Assembly: GCF_035277725.1 (NCBI RefSeq)
Contig: NZ_DATEJY010000153.1
Location: 12,266-76,265, forward strand
Direction: 5' to 3'
DNA: 64,000 nucleotides
DNA from: Dyella_B sp035277725
Lineage (GTDB): Bacteria > Pseudomonadota > Gammaproteobacteria > Xanthomonadales > Rhodanobacteraceae
Notes under the pieces: model-generated
Databases searched by the model: none
Told to the model about the DNA's origin: nothing
What the model saw: the letters and a program-made list of their open reading frames with translations, nothing else
Shown here: in pieces, positions 32,621-41,517 of the stretch
How the letters are laid out: every line of letters begins with the position of its first letter
How positions within the stretch are numbered: position 1 is the stretch's first letter
Position numbers and translations under genes: made by a program

Positions 32621-33667
32621 ATGAGCGTCGAGCGTAAGCCAACCTCTATCCGCGAATTGCTGTTGCCTGCACTGGGTGCAGTGCTATTGCTCTTGGGGGC
32701 AGGTGTAGGGGCCGTGGTGGAACGCGGGCAACTCGACTACAGCGCGCAGATGAAACGCCATGGCGGCGACGTGCTGGACCTGGGTAGCCGCGGTCTTCCC
32801 GATGCCAGCATGCAGGGTTTCATGGTGCGCGTGGTTGGCCCCTTGCAAGTGGTGGAAGCGCCGCTCGATCAGCAATTCAATCAGCAGACCGATCAGCCGG
32901 TGCTGATTCGCCACGTGCAGATGTTCCAGTGGCGCGAACTTCGCTACGGTGGCCAAACAACCTACGAGCAGGACTGGCAGGATCATCCCATCGATTCCAG
33001 CCATTTCGTGCATCCGGAAGGGCACACCAATCCAAGCAAGATGCCGCTCGATGGCGCGCAGTTCGATGCGGGCCTGGTGCGCTTGAACAATTTCACGCTC
33101 GCCCCGGCGCTCGTGCATGCCTTGATTGGCAGCGAACCGGTGAAGCCGGATCTGCGTCGTCTGCCGAGCAATCTTGCCGCGAGCTTCAGTCTCTATAACG
33201 ACGGTCTGGTCACCAGCCCTGAGCCTTCGCGTCCGCAAGTCGGCGATCTACGCGTGATGTGGGAAGCCGTGCCGGTGCAGACCGTCACCGTCGTCGCGAA
33301 GGTGGAAGGCAACAAGCTGGTGCCGGCTGATGACGCACCGGATGGCATCGGCTATGCGGTGCAATCCGGCGATGTGCCGTTGTCGGAGATTTTCCCCGAT
33401 ACGCCGCTGCCGCCGGAGTATCCGGCATTGCGTCGCGTGTTGGCCGTGTTGCTGGCCATGCTCGGTGCGGCGTTGTTGTTGCGTTGGCACTACCGACGTA
33501 TCGACCCGATTCTTGCGCCAGCCATCGCAGTGCTGGTGGTTGGCGCTGTCGACGCGGTGCTGTGGCTCGGCAACGACAACGCAACGGCGGCTGCGTGGTT
33601 TGGCGTGGCGGTAGTCGGCGCAGCATTGGCGTTCTGGCGAGTGCGAGCCCTGAAAGCGGCGGCCTAG
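32621..33667 (+). CDS. TMEM43-family membrane protein
   Basis: 348 aa; GGAGG precedes the ATG. One N-terminal membrane helix (about 16-37), a large central beta-rich domain, and four hydrophobic segments at the C-terminus (about 270-345). The centre contains HVQMFQWRELRYGGQTTYEQ and IDSSHFVHPEGHTNPSKMP, the pattern of TMEM43 (LUMA) proteins, known from animal inner nuclear membranes and from many bacteria. Bacterial function is unknown. Possibly co-transcribed with the MBL gene. Confidence 0.85.
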   Translation: MSVERKPTSIRELLLPALGAVLLLLGAGVGAVVERGQLDYSAQMKRHGGDVLDLGSRGLPDASMQGFMVRVVGPLQVVEAPLDQQFNQQTDQPVLIRHVQMFQWRELRYGGQTTYEQDWQDHPIDSSHFVHPEGHTNPSKMPLDGAQFDAGLVRLNNFTLAPALVHALIGSEPVKPDLRRLPSNLAASFSLYNDGLVTSPEPSRPQVGDLRVMWEAVPVQTVTVVAKVEGNKLVPADDAPDGIGYAVQSGDVPLSEIFPDTPLPPEYPALRRVLAVLLAMLGAALLLRWHYRRIDPILAPAIAVLVVGAVDAVLWLGNDNATAAAWFGVAVVGAALAFWRVRALKAAA

Positions 33668-33671
33668 CTAC

Positions 33672-33734
33672 GTAGGCTGGGATGACATCCCGGCATCGCC
33701 GTGCCAACAGAGCTGGGATTTCATCCCAGTCTAC
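33672..33734. repeat. GTAG-type REP palindrome (GGGATGACATCCC variety)
   Basis: Arms GTAGGCTGGGATGACATCCC and GGGATTTCATCCCAGTCTAC. Confidence 0.86.
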
Positions 33735-34091
33735 GAGTTTCCTTGAAAATTCATGAGGTTGCACGGCTCGTGCGACTAGAGTGCGCGCGCGTGGAAAAAG
33801 GCCGCTTTTACCCCCTTGCATCGAGGGAAAGTTTGGACTACAACGTATATGAACATTCAATTCGCTAATGAACATAGCGCACCGATGTCGCAGGGAGCGG
33901 AATCGACATCGCGGGGAGATGAAAGGGGCACTCACAGACGGGTGCACGGAGTCCAGGCCCAACGAGGCGGCTTGGACCTATGAACCGGACGACAGAGCTG
34001 GGCGATAGAGCGAGGCCTCAAGACTTCCCCTGTTTCTCAGTCGGTGCTCGCACGAGCCTGATCATCGACATGCATTTTGGGGGTACCTCAA
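33735..34091. other. 357-nt gap without a recognisable gene
   Basis: Nothing convincing is seen. Local AT content rises around 33838-33870, which could hold a promoter for the downstream gene. Confidence 0.5.
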
Positions 34092-34868
34092 ATGCGCTAT
34101 GCAAAATGCTTCAAGCTGGTTCGAAATTGGAAAGTGTCGCTCAAGCGCAGCCGTGCCGGGGATGGCGGTGGTGCGCCGAGCCATCGTTGCAGGAATGCGG
34201 CTTTTCAGAGCCATGCCACGTGCTCGCACGAGGAGGAAGGCTCACCCAGGAAGTACACCTGCATCAAAGGCGATAAATCACCTGGATCGCTCCCGCTCTG
34301 CCGCGGGAGAAGCATCGGTTACGAGCTGGTCGACCACGCGCGGGTGTTCAGTGTGTTGTCGCATGACGTGGTGCGGCTGATCGACGAGGTGGAACACACC
34401 ACGTCAAAACTGTTTCCATCGCGCGCGGCGGATTACCAGGACGAGCAGCATTTTTCGCTGCTGGCCAGCCAGGTCCTGAAACATGCGCAGCGCGGCTCGG
34501 CTACCTGCAAACACATCGACGCCATCATTGCCGACAGCGTGGATCGCATCCGCCAAGGCATCATCGTGATGGAGCAGGCAGGGGTGCAGATGCTGCAGAT
34601 CATCGATTCCGTCATCCAGGCCTCCGAGGTTACCGCCTTCATGGGCAAGCCGAGTCTGGCGGCTGCCCAACCTATTGATACATCCGGCTCGTATGGGGAG
34701 GACGAGTACCGCGATCTGTTGCTGCAGGAAAACGTCCTGGCCGTGCAGGATCTGAAGAACTGGGCGCTTGTGCTGAAAAGAAATCTGCAGGCCTTGCGCT
34801 TGTCCGAACAGGATCAGTGCGATTGCGCGGTACAGCAGGTCAGTCAGAGCACCAAAGGAGCGGCGTAG
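34092..34868 (+). CDS. Orphan protein ending in a chemoreceptor-like signalling tail
   Basis: 258 aa from an ATG preceded by GGGGG; a shorter version starting further in is possible. Residues 1-80 have no recognisable domain and are rich in Arg, Cys and Ser (odd codon use), so the true start is uncertain. Residues 115-190 resemble the end of a methyl-accepting chemotaxis signalling domain: FSLLASQVLKHAQRGSATCK, IDAIIADSVDRIRQGI, then MEQAGVQMLQIIDSVIQASE. There is no membrane helix, ligand domain or HAMP. It could be a remnant of an MCP or a small soluble receptor-like protein. Confidence 0.55.
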   Translation: MRYAKCFKLVRNWKVSLKRSRAGDGGGAPSHRCRNAAFQSHATCSHEEEGSPRKYTCIKGDKSPGSLPLCRGRSIGYELVDHARVFSVLSHDVVRLIDEVEHTTSKLFPSRAADYQDEQHFSLLASQVLKHAQRGSATCKHIDAIIADSVDRIRQGIIVMEQAGVQMLQIIDSVIQASEVTAFMGKPSLAAAQPIDTSGSYGEDEYRDLLLQENVLAVQDLKNWALVLKRNLQALRLSEQDQCDCAVQQVSQSTKGAA

Positions 34869-34872
34869 TTAC

Positions 34873-34936
34873 GTAGGCTGGGAGGAAATCCCAGCACGGA
34901 GAGTTGCAAACAAGCTGGGATTTCACCCCAGCCTGC
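34873..34936. repeat. GTAG-type REP palindrome (GGGAGGAAATCCC variety)
   Basis: Arms GTAGGCTGGGAGGAAATCCC and GGGATTTCACCCCAGCCTGC, just after the orphan MCP-tail gene. Confidence 0.84.
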
Positions 34937-34963
34937 ATTTGAAACGTATATGGCTTGTGAGGG

Positions 34964-34991
34964 CTTCCTCCCCTGTTCGCAGGGGAGGAAG
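34964..34991 (-). terminator. Hairpin after the Nudix gene
   Basis: Perfect 12-bp stem CTTCCTCCCCTG / CAGGGGAGGAAG with a 4-nt TTCG loop, 5 nt beyond the Nudix stop. There is no clear T-tract; the stable tetraloop hairpin could stop or protect the transcript. Confidence 0.45.
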
Positions 34992-34996
34992 GAGGT

Positions 34997-35563
34997 TCAA
35001 CCGAACGCTTCTGCATGCTCGATAAACCACAAGCCTGCAAACAGCTTCGGATCGATCGAATAACCATCTTTCGCACGCGCCACCAACCATGCGCCGGCTT
35101 CACGCCGAGGAATCTCGTGCACGACAATGTTCTCGGTGTGGTCGCCACCGCCATTGCCTACCTTGACCAGATCGTGCGCGCGCACGAACGCGATGATCTC
35201 GTTGCTCATGCCGGAGGACGAAGGGCCTTCGTGCACGAAGCTGACATGGCTGCAGCGATAGCCGGTTTCTTCTTCCAGTTCGCGTTGCGCGGCGAGCAGC
35301 GCACCTTCGTGTTCCTGATCGGCCAGATCGCCGACCAGGCCAGCCGGCATTTCGATGGTGAATTGCTGGATGGCAACGCGGTACTGCTCCACGAACAGCA
35401 CTTTGTCTTCTGGCGTGACGGCAAGAATGATCACGGCGCCGCCCGGGTTATTGCGTTCGGCGTACTCCCAGCGGCCGCGACGACGCAGTCGTAGCCAGCG
35501 CCCCTGATACAGCGTCTCGGCAGGATTGTTGGCGTCTTCGGGTTTGCGGTTGATGTCGTTCAT
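34997..35563 (-). CDS. Nudix hydrolase, ADP-ribose pyrophosphatase type
   Basis: 188 aa. The Nudix box is GALLAAQRELEEETGY near residues 84-99, preceded by EMPAGLVGD, which fits the ADP-sugar pyrophosphatase branch (NudF-like). Substrate not proven. It is the last gene of a three-gene minus-strand unit with the exonuclease (15 nt upstream) and the nitroreductase. Confidence 0.9.
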   Translation of the reverse strand: MNDINRKPEDANNPAETLYQGRWLRLRRRGRWEYAERNNPGGAVIILAVTPEDKVLFVEQYRVAIQQFTIEMPAGLVGDLADQEHEGALLAAQRELEEETGYRCSHVSFVHEGPSSSGMSNEIIAFVRAHDLVKVGNGGGDHTENIVVHEIPRREAGAWLVARAKDGYSIDPKLFAGLWFIEHAEAFG

Positions 35564-35578
35564 GTCGGTCTCAAAAAC

Positions 35579-36475
35579 TCAAGCGCCATTGAGTGCGCGC
35601 AAACGGCTGCGCGTCAGCGGGCCGAAGCGCAATTGCTCGCACAAGGCTTCGAGTGTGGTGGTGCTGCGCACGCGAACCAGCGTTTCCACACCGCCTTCGA
35701 AGGGTGCGTCCAGGGCAATGCGTGTGAGGCGGCGATACAGTCTTGCTGACTCGGCATGATCGCGCAGCTTTGCCGCGCAGCTCGCCGCACCGCGCAGGCG
35801 CAGGAATGGCACTTCATCCACGCGATCGAGCAACGCATCCAGGCTGCCGAAGTGGGCGAGCAGCGCAGCGGCGGTTTTCGCGCCGATGCCCGGTACGCCA
35901 GGAATGTTATCCACGGCATCGCCACACAACGCGAGGAAATCGGCGACTTGCTCCGGATGCACACCCAATCGCTCGAACACGCCGGAAGGTCCCCAGCGCA
36001 GGTTGCGCGCGTAGTCCCATTGCTCATCGTGTTCGCCGAGCAGCTGGCCGAAATCCTTGTCCGCCGAAACGATGACGCTGCGAAAACCATGCGCACGCAG
36101 ACCCCATAGCGTGCTGCCGATCAGATCGTCCGCTTCAAAGCTGTGATCGATCATCACGCGAATGCCGAGCGCTTCGGTTACCGCGCGACACAGGACAAAC
36201 TGCCGCTCCAGATCGGGTGGCGGCAACTCGCGGTTCGCCTTGTACGCCGGATAGATGGCATTGCGAAACGAGGTAGTGAGCGAGGCATCGAATGCCACGG
36301 CCAGATGCGAGGGATCTTCGCGCTCCAGCACTTCGCACAGAAATCGCGTGAAGCCATGCACCGCATTGACCGGGTGACCGTCGACGTCGTGAAACTCGTC
36401 CGGCATTGAATGCCAGGCACGGAACACGTACAGGCTGCCGTCGATCAGGTGCGCGGTGGGGAGGTGAGAGCGCAC
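35579..36475 (-). CDS. Stand-alone 5'-3' exonuclease (PolA N-domain / Xni-like)
   Basis: 298 aa. The GTG start at 36475 is chosen because GGAAGGGC lies upstream and it avoids overlap with the nitroreductase. LIDGSLYVFRAWHSMP opens the PIN-like domain; acidic metal ligands occur in LAVAFDAS, FEADDLIGS and SADKDFGQL; the helix-3-turn-helix is GVPGIGAKTAAALL near 180. No polymerase domain follows. It probably trims flaps or RNA primers, as Xni or the PolA small domain does. Confidence 0.9.
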   Translation of the reverse strand: MRSHLPTAHLIDGSLYVFRAWHSMPDEFHDVDGHPVNAVHGFTRFLCEVLEREDPSHLAVAFDASLTTSFRNAIYPAYKANRELPPPDLERQFVLCRAVTEALGIRVMIDHSFEADDLIGSTLWGLRAHGFRSVIVSADKDFGQLLGEHDEQWDYARNLRWGPSGVFERLGVHPEQVADFLALCGDAVDNIPGVPGIGAKTAAALLAHFGSLDALLDRVDEVPFLRLRGAASCAAKLRDHAESARLYRRLTRIALDAPFEGGVETLVRVRSTTTLEALCEQLRFGPLTRSRLRALNGA

Positions 36476-36479
36476 GTGC

Positions 36480-37049
36480 TCAGCCCTTCCATTCGGTAAG
36501 CAGATCATCGAGCGCGGGACGATCGCGATCGGGAATGTCTGCCTGCGGCGTGCCGATGTGCACGAAGCCGATCACGCACTCGTTGTTTGCCAGGCCGAGC
36601 AATGCTGCCACTTCCGCATCGTAAGCAGCCCAGCCGGTCAGCCATTGCGCACCGAAGCCGAAGGCATACGCGCCTTGCAGAATGTTGTAGGCCACGTTGC
36701 CGGCGCACAGTTTCTGCTCGATCTCGGGAATGCCGTTGTCATGATCGATGCGCGCGACCACCACCATCACCAGCGGTGCGAACGTGTAGCGAAAACGCTC
36801 TTTTTCGCGCTTGGATTCCGGCAGATCCGGATCGCGACGAATGGCGCGCTCGGCCAGCGCTGCGCCAAACTTCAACTTGGCTTCGCCACGCAGGCTGATA
36901 AGCCGGAACGGCACGAGCTTGCCGTGATCCGGCACGCGAATGGCCGCTTCGAGCAAGGTGCGCAAGGTGTCTGCATCGGGTGCGGGTTCGCCGAGTTGGC
37001 GCGAGGGTGCGGAATGGCGTTGCTGCAGCAGGGAAAGTGCGTCGAGCAT
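36480..37049 (-). CDS. Nitroreductase family protein (YdjA-like)
   Basis: 189 aa, a single-domain FMN nitroreductase of the short YdjA type. MLDALSLLQQRHSAPSRQLG carries the FMN-binding RHS region, VPDHGKLVPFRLI follows, and GFGAQWLTGWAAYDAEV lies near 135. First gene of the nitroreductase-exonuclease-Nudix unit. Physiological substrate unknown. Confidence 0.93.
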   Translation of the reverse strand: MLDALSLLQQRHSAPSRQLGEPAPDADTLRTLLEAAIRVPDHGKLVPFRLISLRGEAKLKFGAALAERAIRRDPDLPESKREKERFRYTFAPLVMVVVARIDHDNGIPEIEQKLCAGNVAYNILQGAYAFGFGAQWLTGWAAYDAEVAALLGLANNECVIGFVHIGTPQADIPDRDRPALDDLLTEWKG

Positions 37050-37176
37050 GGGAGGGGAGAGTGGGGAAAAGGCTTATCCTACAACCGTCTGCGTCCAGTC
37101 ACGATGCCTTTCAGTCACGCAGACATCCACGGGCCCAGGGCATACGATCCGCGCACCCCTCTGAGGAGTGCGCTGT

Positions 37177-38088
37177 ATGACGCTGCTGCAAGGCTTGGCC
37201 GTAACCTTGATGATGGCGCTGGCGCCTGTCGTGTACGCAGGCGAGGCGACCACGATGAACAGTGGTTTGAGCGAGGGCTATGCCAGCACGGACGACGGCG
37301 CACGCATTCATTATCTGCAGGCCGGGCGGGACAGTGCTGCCCCGGCATTGGTGCTGATTCCCGGCTGGACGCTGACGGCCTCATTGTGGCGTGAACAGCT
37401 GCAGCGATTTTCCGATCACCGCCGTGTGATCGCCGTGGACTCACGCTCCCAAGGCGCATCATCGATCATGCTGACCGGCAACACGCCGGAACGCCGCGCG
37501 CAGGATCTGCACGAATTGCTGGCATCCTTGCATGTCGATCGATACGTGCTGGTGGGATGGTCGCAAGGCGCCCAGGATGTCGCCGCCTATGTGCAGCAAT
37601 TCGGCACGGGATCGCTTGCAGGTGTCGTGTTCGTGGATTCGCCGGTATCCGCCGGCAACAACGAACTGGATCTGCGCAAGGCATTCAGCAAGGCCATTCT
37701 TACCGGCCTCTCGCGCTACGCAGCGGATCCGGCCGATTACAGCGCCGGCATGGTGCGCTCGATTTTTCTGCATCCACCTGCCGACATCGAAGCGGTGATT
37801 GCACAAGCGCGACGCACACCACCTGCCGTAGGCGCGGCCATGTTGGTATCGGATATTTTTGGCGCCGATCGCCGGCCGGCATTGCAGAAAATCGATCGCC
37901 CGGCGTTGGTGGTTGCCTCAGCCAGCTCGCCGTTGCTCGATGCGCAAAAGCAGATGGCCGAAAGCATCCGTGGTGCCGTTTTCATCACACTGCCAAATAC
38001 ACGTCATGCCGTTTTCGTGGATGAGCCGAAGGCATTCGACGGTGCGCTGGCATCTCTGCTGCGCGCGGCGGACTCAACCCACATGTAG
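37177..38088 (+). CDS. Secreted alpha/beta hydrolase
   Basis: 303 aa from MTLLQGLAVTLMMALAPVVY; GAGGAG lies upstream and the N-terminus is a signal peptide ending YAG. Alpha/beta hydrolase landmarks: LVLIPGWTLT oxyanion region, nucleophile in VGWSQGAQD near residue 128, acid near 240, and histidine in NTRHAVFVDEP near 283. The substrate is unknown; haloperoxidase/esterase-like. The last codon is ATG followed by a TAG supplied by a GTAG palindrome. Confidence 0.9.
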   Translation: MTLLQGLAVTLMMALAPVVYAGEATTMNSGLSEGYASTDDGARIHYLQAGRDSAAPALVLIPGWTLTASLWREQLQRFSDHRRVIAVDSRSQGASSIMLTGNTPERRAQDLHELLASLHVDRYVLVGWSQGAQDVAAYVQQFGTGSLAGVVFVDSPVSAGNNELDLRKAFSKAILTGLSRYAADPADYSAGMVRSIFLHPPADIEAVIAQARRTPPAVGAAMLVSDIFGADRRPALQKIDRPALVVASASSPLLDAQKQMAESIRGAVFITLPNTRHAVFVDEPKAFDGALASLLRAADSTHM

Positions 38089-38149
38089 GCTGGGATGAAA
38101 TCCCAGTACCGGGAAACCACATGAAAGCTGGGATGGCATCCCAGCCTAC
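38085..38149. repeat. GTAG-type REP palindrome (GGGATGAAATCCC variety)
   Basis: Arms GTAGGCTGGGATGAAATCCC and GGGATGGCATCCCAGCCTAC. The first TAG is the stop codon of the hydrolase, and the far end touches the 3' end of cdd. Confidence 0.88.
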
Positions 38150-38565
38150 GTGGTAGCGACAGGAAGCAGTCGAAAGCCATCGGGCAGCAAGGCTTGCACC
38201 GTCGTCTGCCGCGTGGCGCCTGCCGTATTGGCCAGCAGCACCGGCATGTCGGCAGGGCACAGTTCCACCATGACCTGGCGGCACGAGCCGCAGGGGGTGA
38301 CGGGTTCAGGGGTGTCGGCGATGACGGCCATGGCGCTGAAATCACCGGGCCGATAGCCGGCGGCCAGCGCGCTGAAAAGCGCGGTGCGTTCGGCGCAATT
38401 GCACAAGCCGTAGGCCGCGTTTTCCACGTTGCAACCGGGAAACACCAGGCCATCCTTGGTCTGCAGGGCGGCGCCAACCTGGAAGCGCGAGTAGGGCGCA
38501 TAGGCCAGGTCGCGCGCGCTGCGGGCAAGGTCCAACAGGGTGCTGCCGTCGATCTGCTCGAACAC
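38146..38565 (-). CDS. cdd: Cytidine deaminase
   Basis: 139 aa, the short homotetrameric type. Zinc and catalytic residues: CNVENAAYG near 45, CAERTAL near 57 (Cys-Ala-Glu), and PCGSCRQV near 92. It deaminates cytidine and deoxycytidine in pyrimidine salvage. Monocistronic, flanked on both sides by GTAG palindromes. Confidence 0.96.
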   Translation of the reverse strand: MFEQIDGSTLLDLARSARDLAYAPYSRFQVGAALQTKDGLVFPGCNVENAAYGLCNCAERTALFSALAAGYRPGDFSAMAVIADTPEPVTPCGSCRQVMVELCPADMPVLLANTAGATRQTTVQALLPDGFRLLPVATT

Positions 38566-38583
38566 CAGAATTCCTCACCGCTC

Positions 38584-38659
38584 GTAGGTTGGTTAGCGCA
38601 GCGTAACCCAACGTCTTTGCCACGGCATCGTTTGATTGTTCCCGGATTACCCAACCTAC
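38584..38659. repeat. GTAG-type REP palindrome (TTAGCGCAGCGTAA variety)
   Basis: Begins GTAGGTTGGTTAGCGCAGCG; second arm degenerate, ending TTACCCAACCTAC. Confidence 0.82.
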
Positions 38660-38713
38660 GAGTTAACCCGCGCTTCCGCTACGATGGGAAAACTCATCCG
38701 CAGGAGATGGCCG

Positions 38714-39811
38714 ATGTCGATCACCGTGTCCGCATTGCGCGAAACCGCCGCCGGCGAACGCCGCGTGGCGATCACGCCGGAAGTGGCAAAGAAACTGCGC
38801 GGCAAGGGGCTGCGCGTGCTGCTCGAACATGATGCGGGAAAGGCGGCGGGGTTTCCGGATGCGAGCTATGCGGATGTCGAATTTGCCGATCGCACCCAGG
38901 TGCTAGCCCAGGCTGATCTGCTGGCGTGCGTATTGTCGCCGGACGATGCGCTCGCCGGTTTGCGCGAAGGCGCCATCGTCGTCGGCCAACTGCGTCCGCA
39001 TGGGGCGTCATCGCGCATCGCGGTACTCGCGCAGCAGAAACTCACCGCTTTTGCGCTGGAACTGTTGCCGCGCACCACGCGTGCGCAGGCGATGGATGTG
39101 CTGAGTTCGCAGGCCGCCGTGGCTGGCTACCGCGCCATGCTGATCGCCGCCGAAAATGCGCCGAAATTCTTTCCTATGCTGACGACGGCAGCGGGCACCA
39201 TTCGTCCGTCGCGCGTCCTGGTGATCGGTGCAGGCGTCGCCGGTTTGCAGGCGATTGCCACAGCGCGCCGGCTTGGTGCGCAGATCGAAGGCTACGACGT
39301 GCGCCCCGAAACGCGTGAGCAGGTCGAATCGCTAGGTGCAAAATTCCTGGAGCTGGGTGTGAGCGCGGCCGGCAGCGGCGGTTACGCGCGCGAGCTCACG
39401 GCCGAAGAGCGCGCGGCGCAGCAACAAGCCTTGGCGGAACATTTGAAAGTCTTCGATGTGGTGGTTACCACGGCCGCCGTGCCCGGGCGCGCTGCACCCA
39501 AGATCCTCACGACTGCGATGGTCGAAGGCATGAAGCCCGGCGCCTTGATCGTCGATCTGGCCGCCGAAAGCGGCGGCAATTGCGAACTGACACGCCCGGG
39601 CGAACGCGTAGAGCATGGCGGCGTGACGATCCTCGGTCCGCTCAATCTCGCTGCCGGCGCGCCGCTGCATGCCTCGGAGATGTACGCGCGCAATATCTAC
39701 AACTTCGCCGAGTTATTGCTCCGCGATAGTGCGTTGCAACCGGATTTCAATGACGAGCTGGTTGCGAAGAGCTGCGTAACGCGCCAGGGCGAGATCGTGT
39801 TCAGCGCGTAA
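38714..39811 (+). CDS. pntAA: NAD(P) transhydrogenase subunit alpha part 1
   Basis: 365 aa from MSITVSALRETAAGERRVAI; GGAG lies 8 nt upstream. The two domains of the NAD(H)-binding subunit are present: AGYRAMLIAAE and the Rossmann motif VLVIGAGVAGLQAIATARRL near 173-192. It is the soluble part of the split (three-subunit) transhydrogenase. Its partners pntAB and pntB start 1.7 kb downstream on the same strand, beyond a minus-strand sigma-factor operon. Confidence 0.95.
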   Translation: MSITVSALRETAAGERRVAITPEVAKKLRGKGLRVLLEHDAGKAAGFPDASYADVEFADRTQVLAQADLLACVLSPDDALAGLREGAIVVGQLRPHGASSRIAVLAQQKLTAFALELLPRTTRAQAMDVLSSQAAVAGYRAMLIAAENAPKFFPMLTTAAGTIRPSRVLVIGAGVAGLQAIATARRLGAQIEGYDVRPETREQVESLGAKFLELGVSAAGSGGYARELTAEERAAQQQALAEHLKVFDVVVTTAAVPGRAAPKILTTAMVEGMKPGALIVDLAAESGGNCELTRPGERVEHGGVTILGPLNLAAGAPLHASEMYARNIYNFAELLLRDSALQPDFNDELVAKSCVTRQGEIVFSA

Positions 39812-39841
39812 CGAGCCGATGGCGGCGCGTGCAAGCCGCCA

Positions 39842-40357
39842 TCAATGCCGGCCGCGAGGCATGCCAAAGGCGTGCCCCGCGGGTAAGGTCGAATGTGGCC
39901 CCATGTGTTCCAGCCATTGCCGCTTTTGTTCGGGCGATTGTTCCAGCCATCGTCGGCGCAGCTCTTCGCGTTGGTCGGGCGGTAGCTGTTGGTAACGCTT
40001 GAAGGCCTCGTGCAACTGCTGCTGTTTCTCGGTTGGCAAGGTGTCGTACAGATGCTGGTTCTGGCGGGCCTGCTCGCGTTGCTCGGGCGTCATCTGCTGC
40101 CAGCGCTGGATGCGCTCACGGATTTCCTGCTGGCGGTCGGGCGGCAGCTTCATCCACTCCTGCGTGCGCTGGATCATGTGCTCCTGGCGCTGCTGCGGCA
40201 GCGTCTCCCACTGCGATTGCAGCGGGCCAAGCAGGTATTGCTGCTGCTGGCTCAAACTGCTCCATGGATGAGTGCCCTGCGCAGACGATGGCGCCGCGAT
40301 CATCAGACCGAGCAGAAAAAACAGCAGCGTTGGCAGGTGAACTCTTCGTGGCAGCAT
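39842..40357 (-). CDS. DUF3106 exported protein
   Basis: 171 aa. Signal peptide to about residue 26 (ending SSAQ). The mature part is highly charged and helical with repeated LPPDRQQEIRERIQRW- and LPPDQREELRRRW-like units, typical of DUF3106. It resembles periplasmic CpxP/Spy-like helical proteins in style. It follows the DUF3619 gene by 3 nt in the sigma-factor operon, suggesting an envelope-related role. Confidence 0.88.
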   Translation of the reverse strand: MLPRRVHLPTLLFFLLGLMIAAPSSAQGTHPWSSLSQQQQYLLGPLQSQWETLPQQRQEHMIQRTQEWMKLPPDRQQEIRERIQRWQQMTPEQREQARQNQHLYDTLPTEKQQQLHEAFKRYQQLPPDQREELRRRWLEQSPEQKRQWLEHMGPHSTLPAGHAFGMPRGRH

Positions 40358-40360
40358 GGA

Positions 40361-40738
40361 TCAGCGTTTGGCCTGGTCGCTGTTGTTCGCAGCAAGCCAG
40401 CTATAGAAATCAAGGTTTTGATAAAGGCCGGGATCAGCCTTGTCGGCTTCCGGCGGCAGATATTCGTTGTCCTGTTGCTCGGTGACCGCCACTTGCTTGC
40501 CTTCCGGCTGCGGCGAAGGCTGCCAGACCATCAGCGCTGCCAGCGCCATGGCGGCCAAAGCGCCCACCGGCAGCAGTACGCGCACTCGGTGATGCGGCGA
40601 GGCCTGCACGGTAGCGACTTCGAGTGCGGTACGGCGTGCAGCGCGCAGGCGACCGGCCGTCACCGGATCGATGCTTTGGATCGCCTCCTGGTAACGTGCG
40701 CGAGCGCGCTGTTCGAATTGTTTGTCGGACGAGTTCAT
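40361..40738 (-). CDS. DUF3619 membrane protein, putative anti-sigma factor
   Basis: 125 aa. The ATG overlaps the sigma-factor stop (ATGA). A cytoplasmic N-terminal helical part (residues 1-52) is followed by one membrane helix (about 54-71, VLLPVGALAAMALAALMV) and a short periplasmic tail. This size, topology and coupling to a sigma factor suggest an anti-sigma factor; that is inference, as no zinc motif is seen. Confidence 0.82.
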   Translation of the reverse strand: MNSSDKQFEQRARARYQEAIQSIDPVTAGRLRAARRTALEVATVQASPHHRVRVLLPVGALAAMALAALMVWQPSPQPEGKQVAVTEQQDNEYLPPEADKADPGLYQNLDFYSWLAANNSDQAKR

Positions 40739-41388
40739 CGCCACTCCTCCAATTGCTCGCGCAGGTGTTGCATCGCCCGCGAGAGATGTGTTTTTACGCT
40801 GCCTTCCGAGCAACCCATCGCCGTGGCGGTCTCTGCCACGTCCATACCTTCGAGCACCCGCAGGATGAAGGCTTCGCGCTGACGCTGCGGAAGTTTCTTC
40901 ACCGCGGCGGCCATGTCCGCGTAGGACTGCTCGCCATGCAGCTTTTCCAGTGGATCCGGGCCGGTATCGGCCGGTTCCCACACCGGCAGCTCATCGCCGT
41001 CATCGTCGTGCCCGCCTCCCAGCCAACCCACCACGATGGAACGCACCTTGCGGCGGCGCTGCAAGTCCACGATGCGCCGGCGCAGGATGCCCCAGAACAG
41101 CGGCGTCCATTCCTCTGCGGGCTTGCCACGGTAATGCTTGACCAGACGAAGCATCGCGTCCTGCACGGCGTCCAGCGCATCTTCGCGGTTGCCCAGATGC
41201 AGCTCGGCCATGCGGAAGGCGCGCCGTTCCATGCCGGCCAGGAACGCATCCAAAGTGGCGGGTGCGGCCTGACCGTCCGGCGCAAGAAGTTCCGCCTCAA
41301 AAACGGCCGAGACGCTGTTCATGGCGCCGTTCTCTGGATCGTCCGGGCGAGCATCCTGAGGCTCCATCTGTTCGACTCTCGCCATCAA
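40735..41388 (-). CDS. RNA polymerase sigma factor, ECF type
   Basis: 217 aa. Region 2 is visible as LGNREDALDAVQDAMLRLVK then PLFWGILRRRIVDLQRRRKV; region 4 as LPQRQREAFILRVLEGMDVAETATAMGCSEGSVKTHLSRA (helix-turn-helix, quoted in part as GCSEGSVKTHLSRA). A 50-residue extension precedes region 2. First gene of the sigma-DUF3619-DUF3106 operon, likely to control envelope genes and itself. Confidence 0.93.
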   Translation of the reverse strand: MMARVEQMEPQDARPDDPENGAMNSVSAVFEAELLAPDGQAAPATLDAFLAGMERRAFRMAELHLGNREDALDAVQDAMLRLVKHYRGKPAEEWTPLFWGILRRRIVDLQRRRKVRSIVVGWLGGGHDDDGDELPVWEPADTGPDPLEKLHGEQSYADMAAAVKKLPQRQREAFILRVLEGMDVAETATAMGCSEGSVKTHLSRAMQHLREQLEEWR

Positions 41389-41517
41389 CGCGCAGCGCCC
41401 GCGCGGGTTGACTTTACGGGCCGACCGCCGGCCACGCCATGCGGCGGAATGCCATGGATCACAGCGTCCCGCTCACCGTATGATGCGGCGAATGTGACCG
41501 ATTGGCGGGGGAAACAC

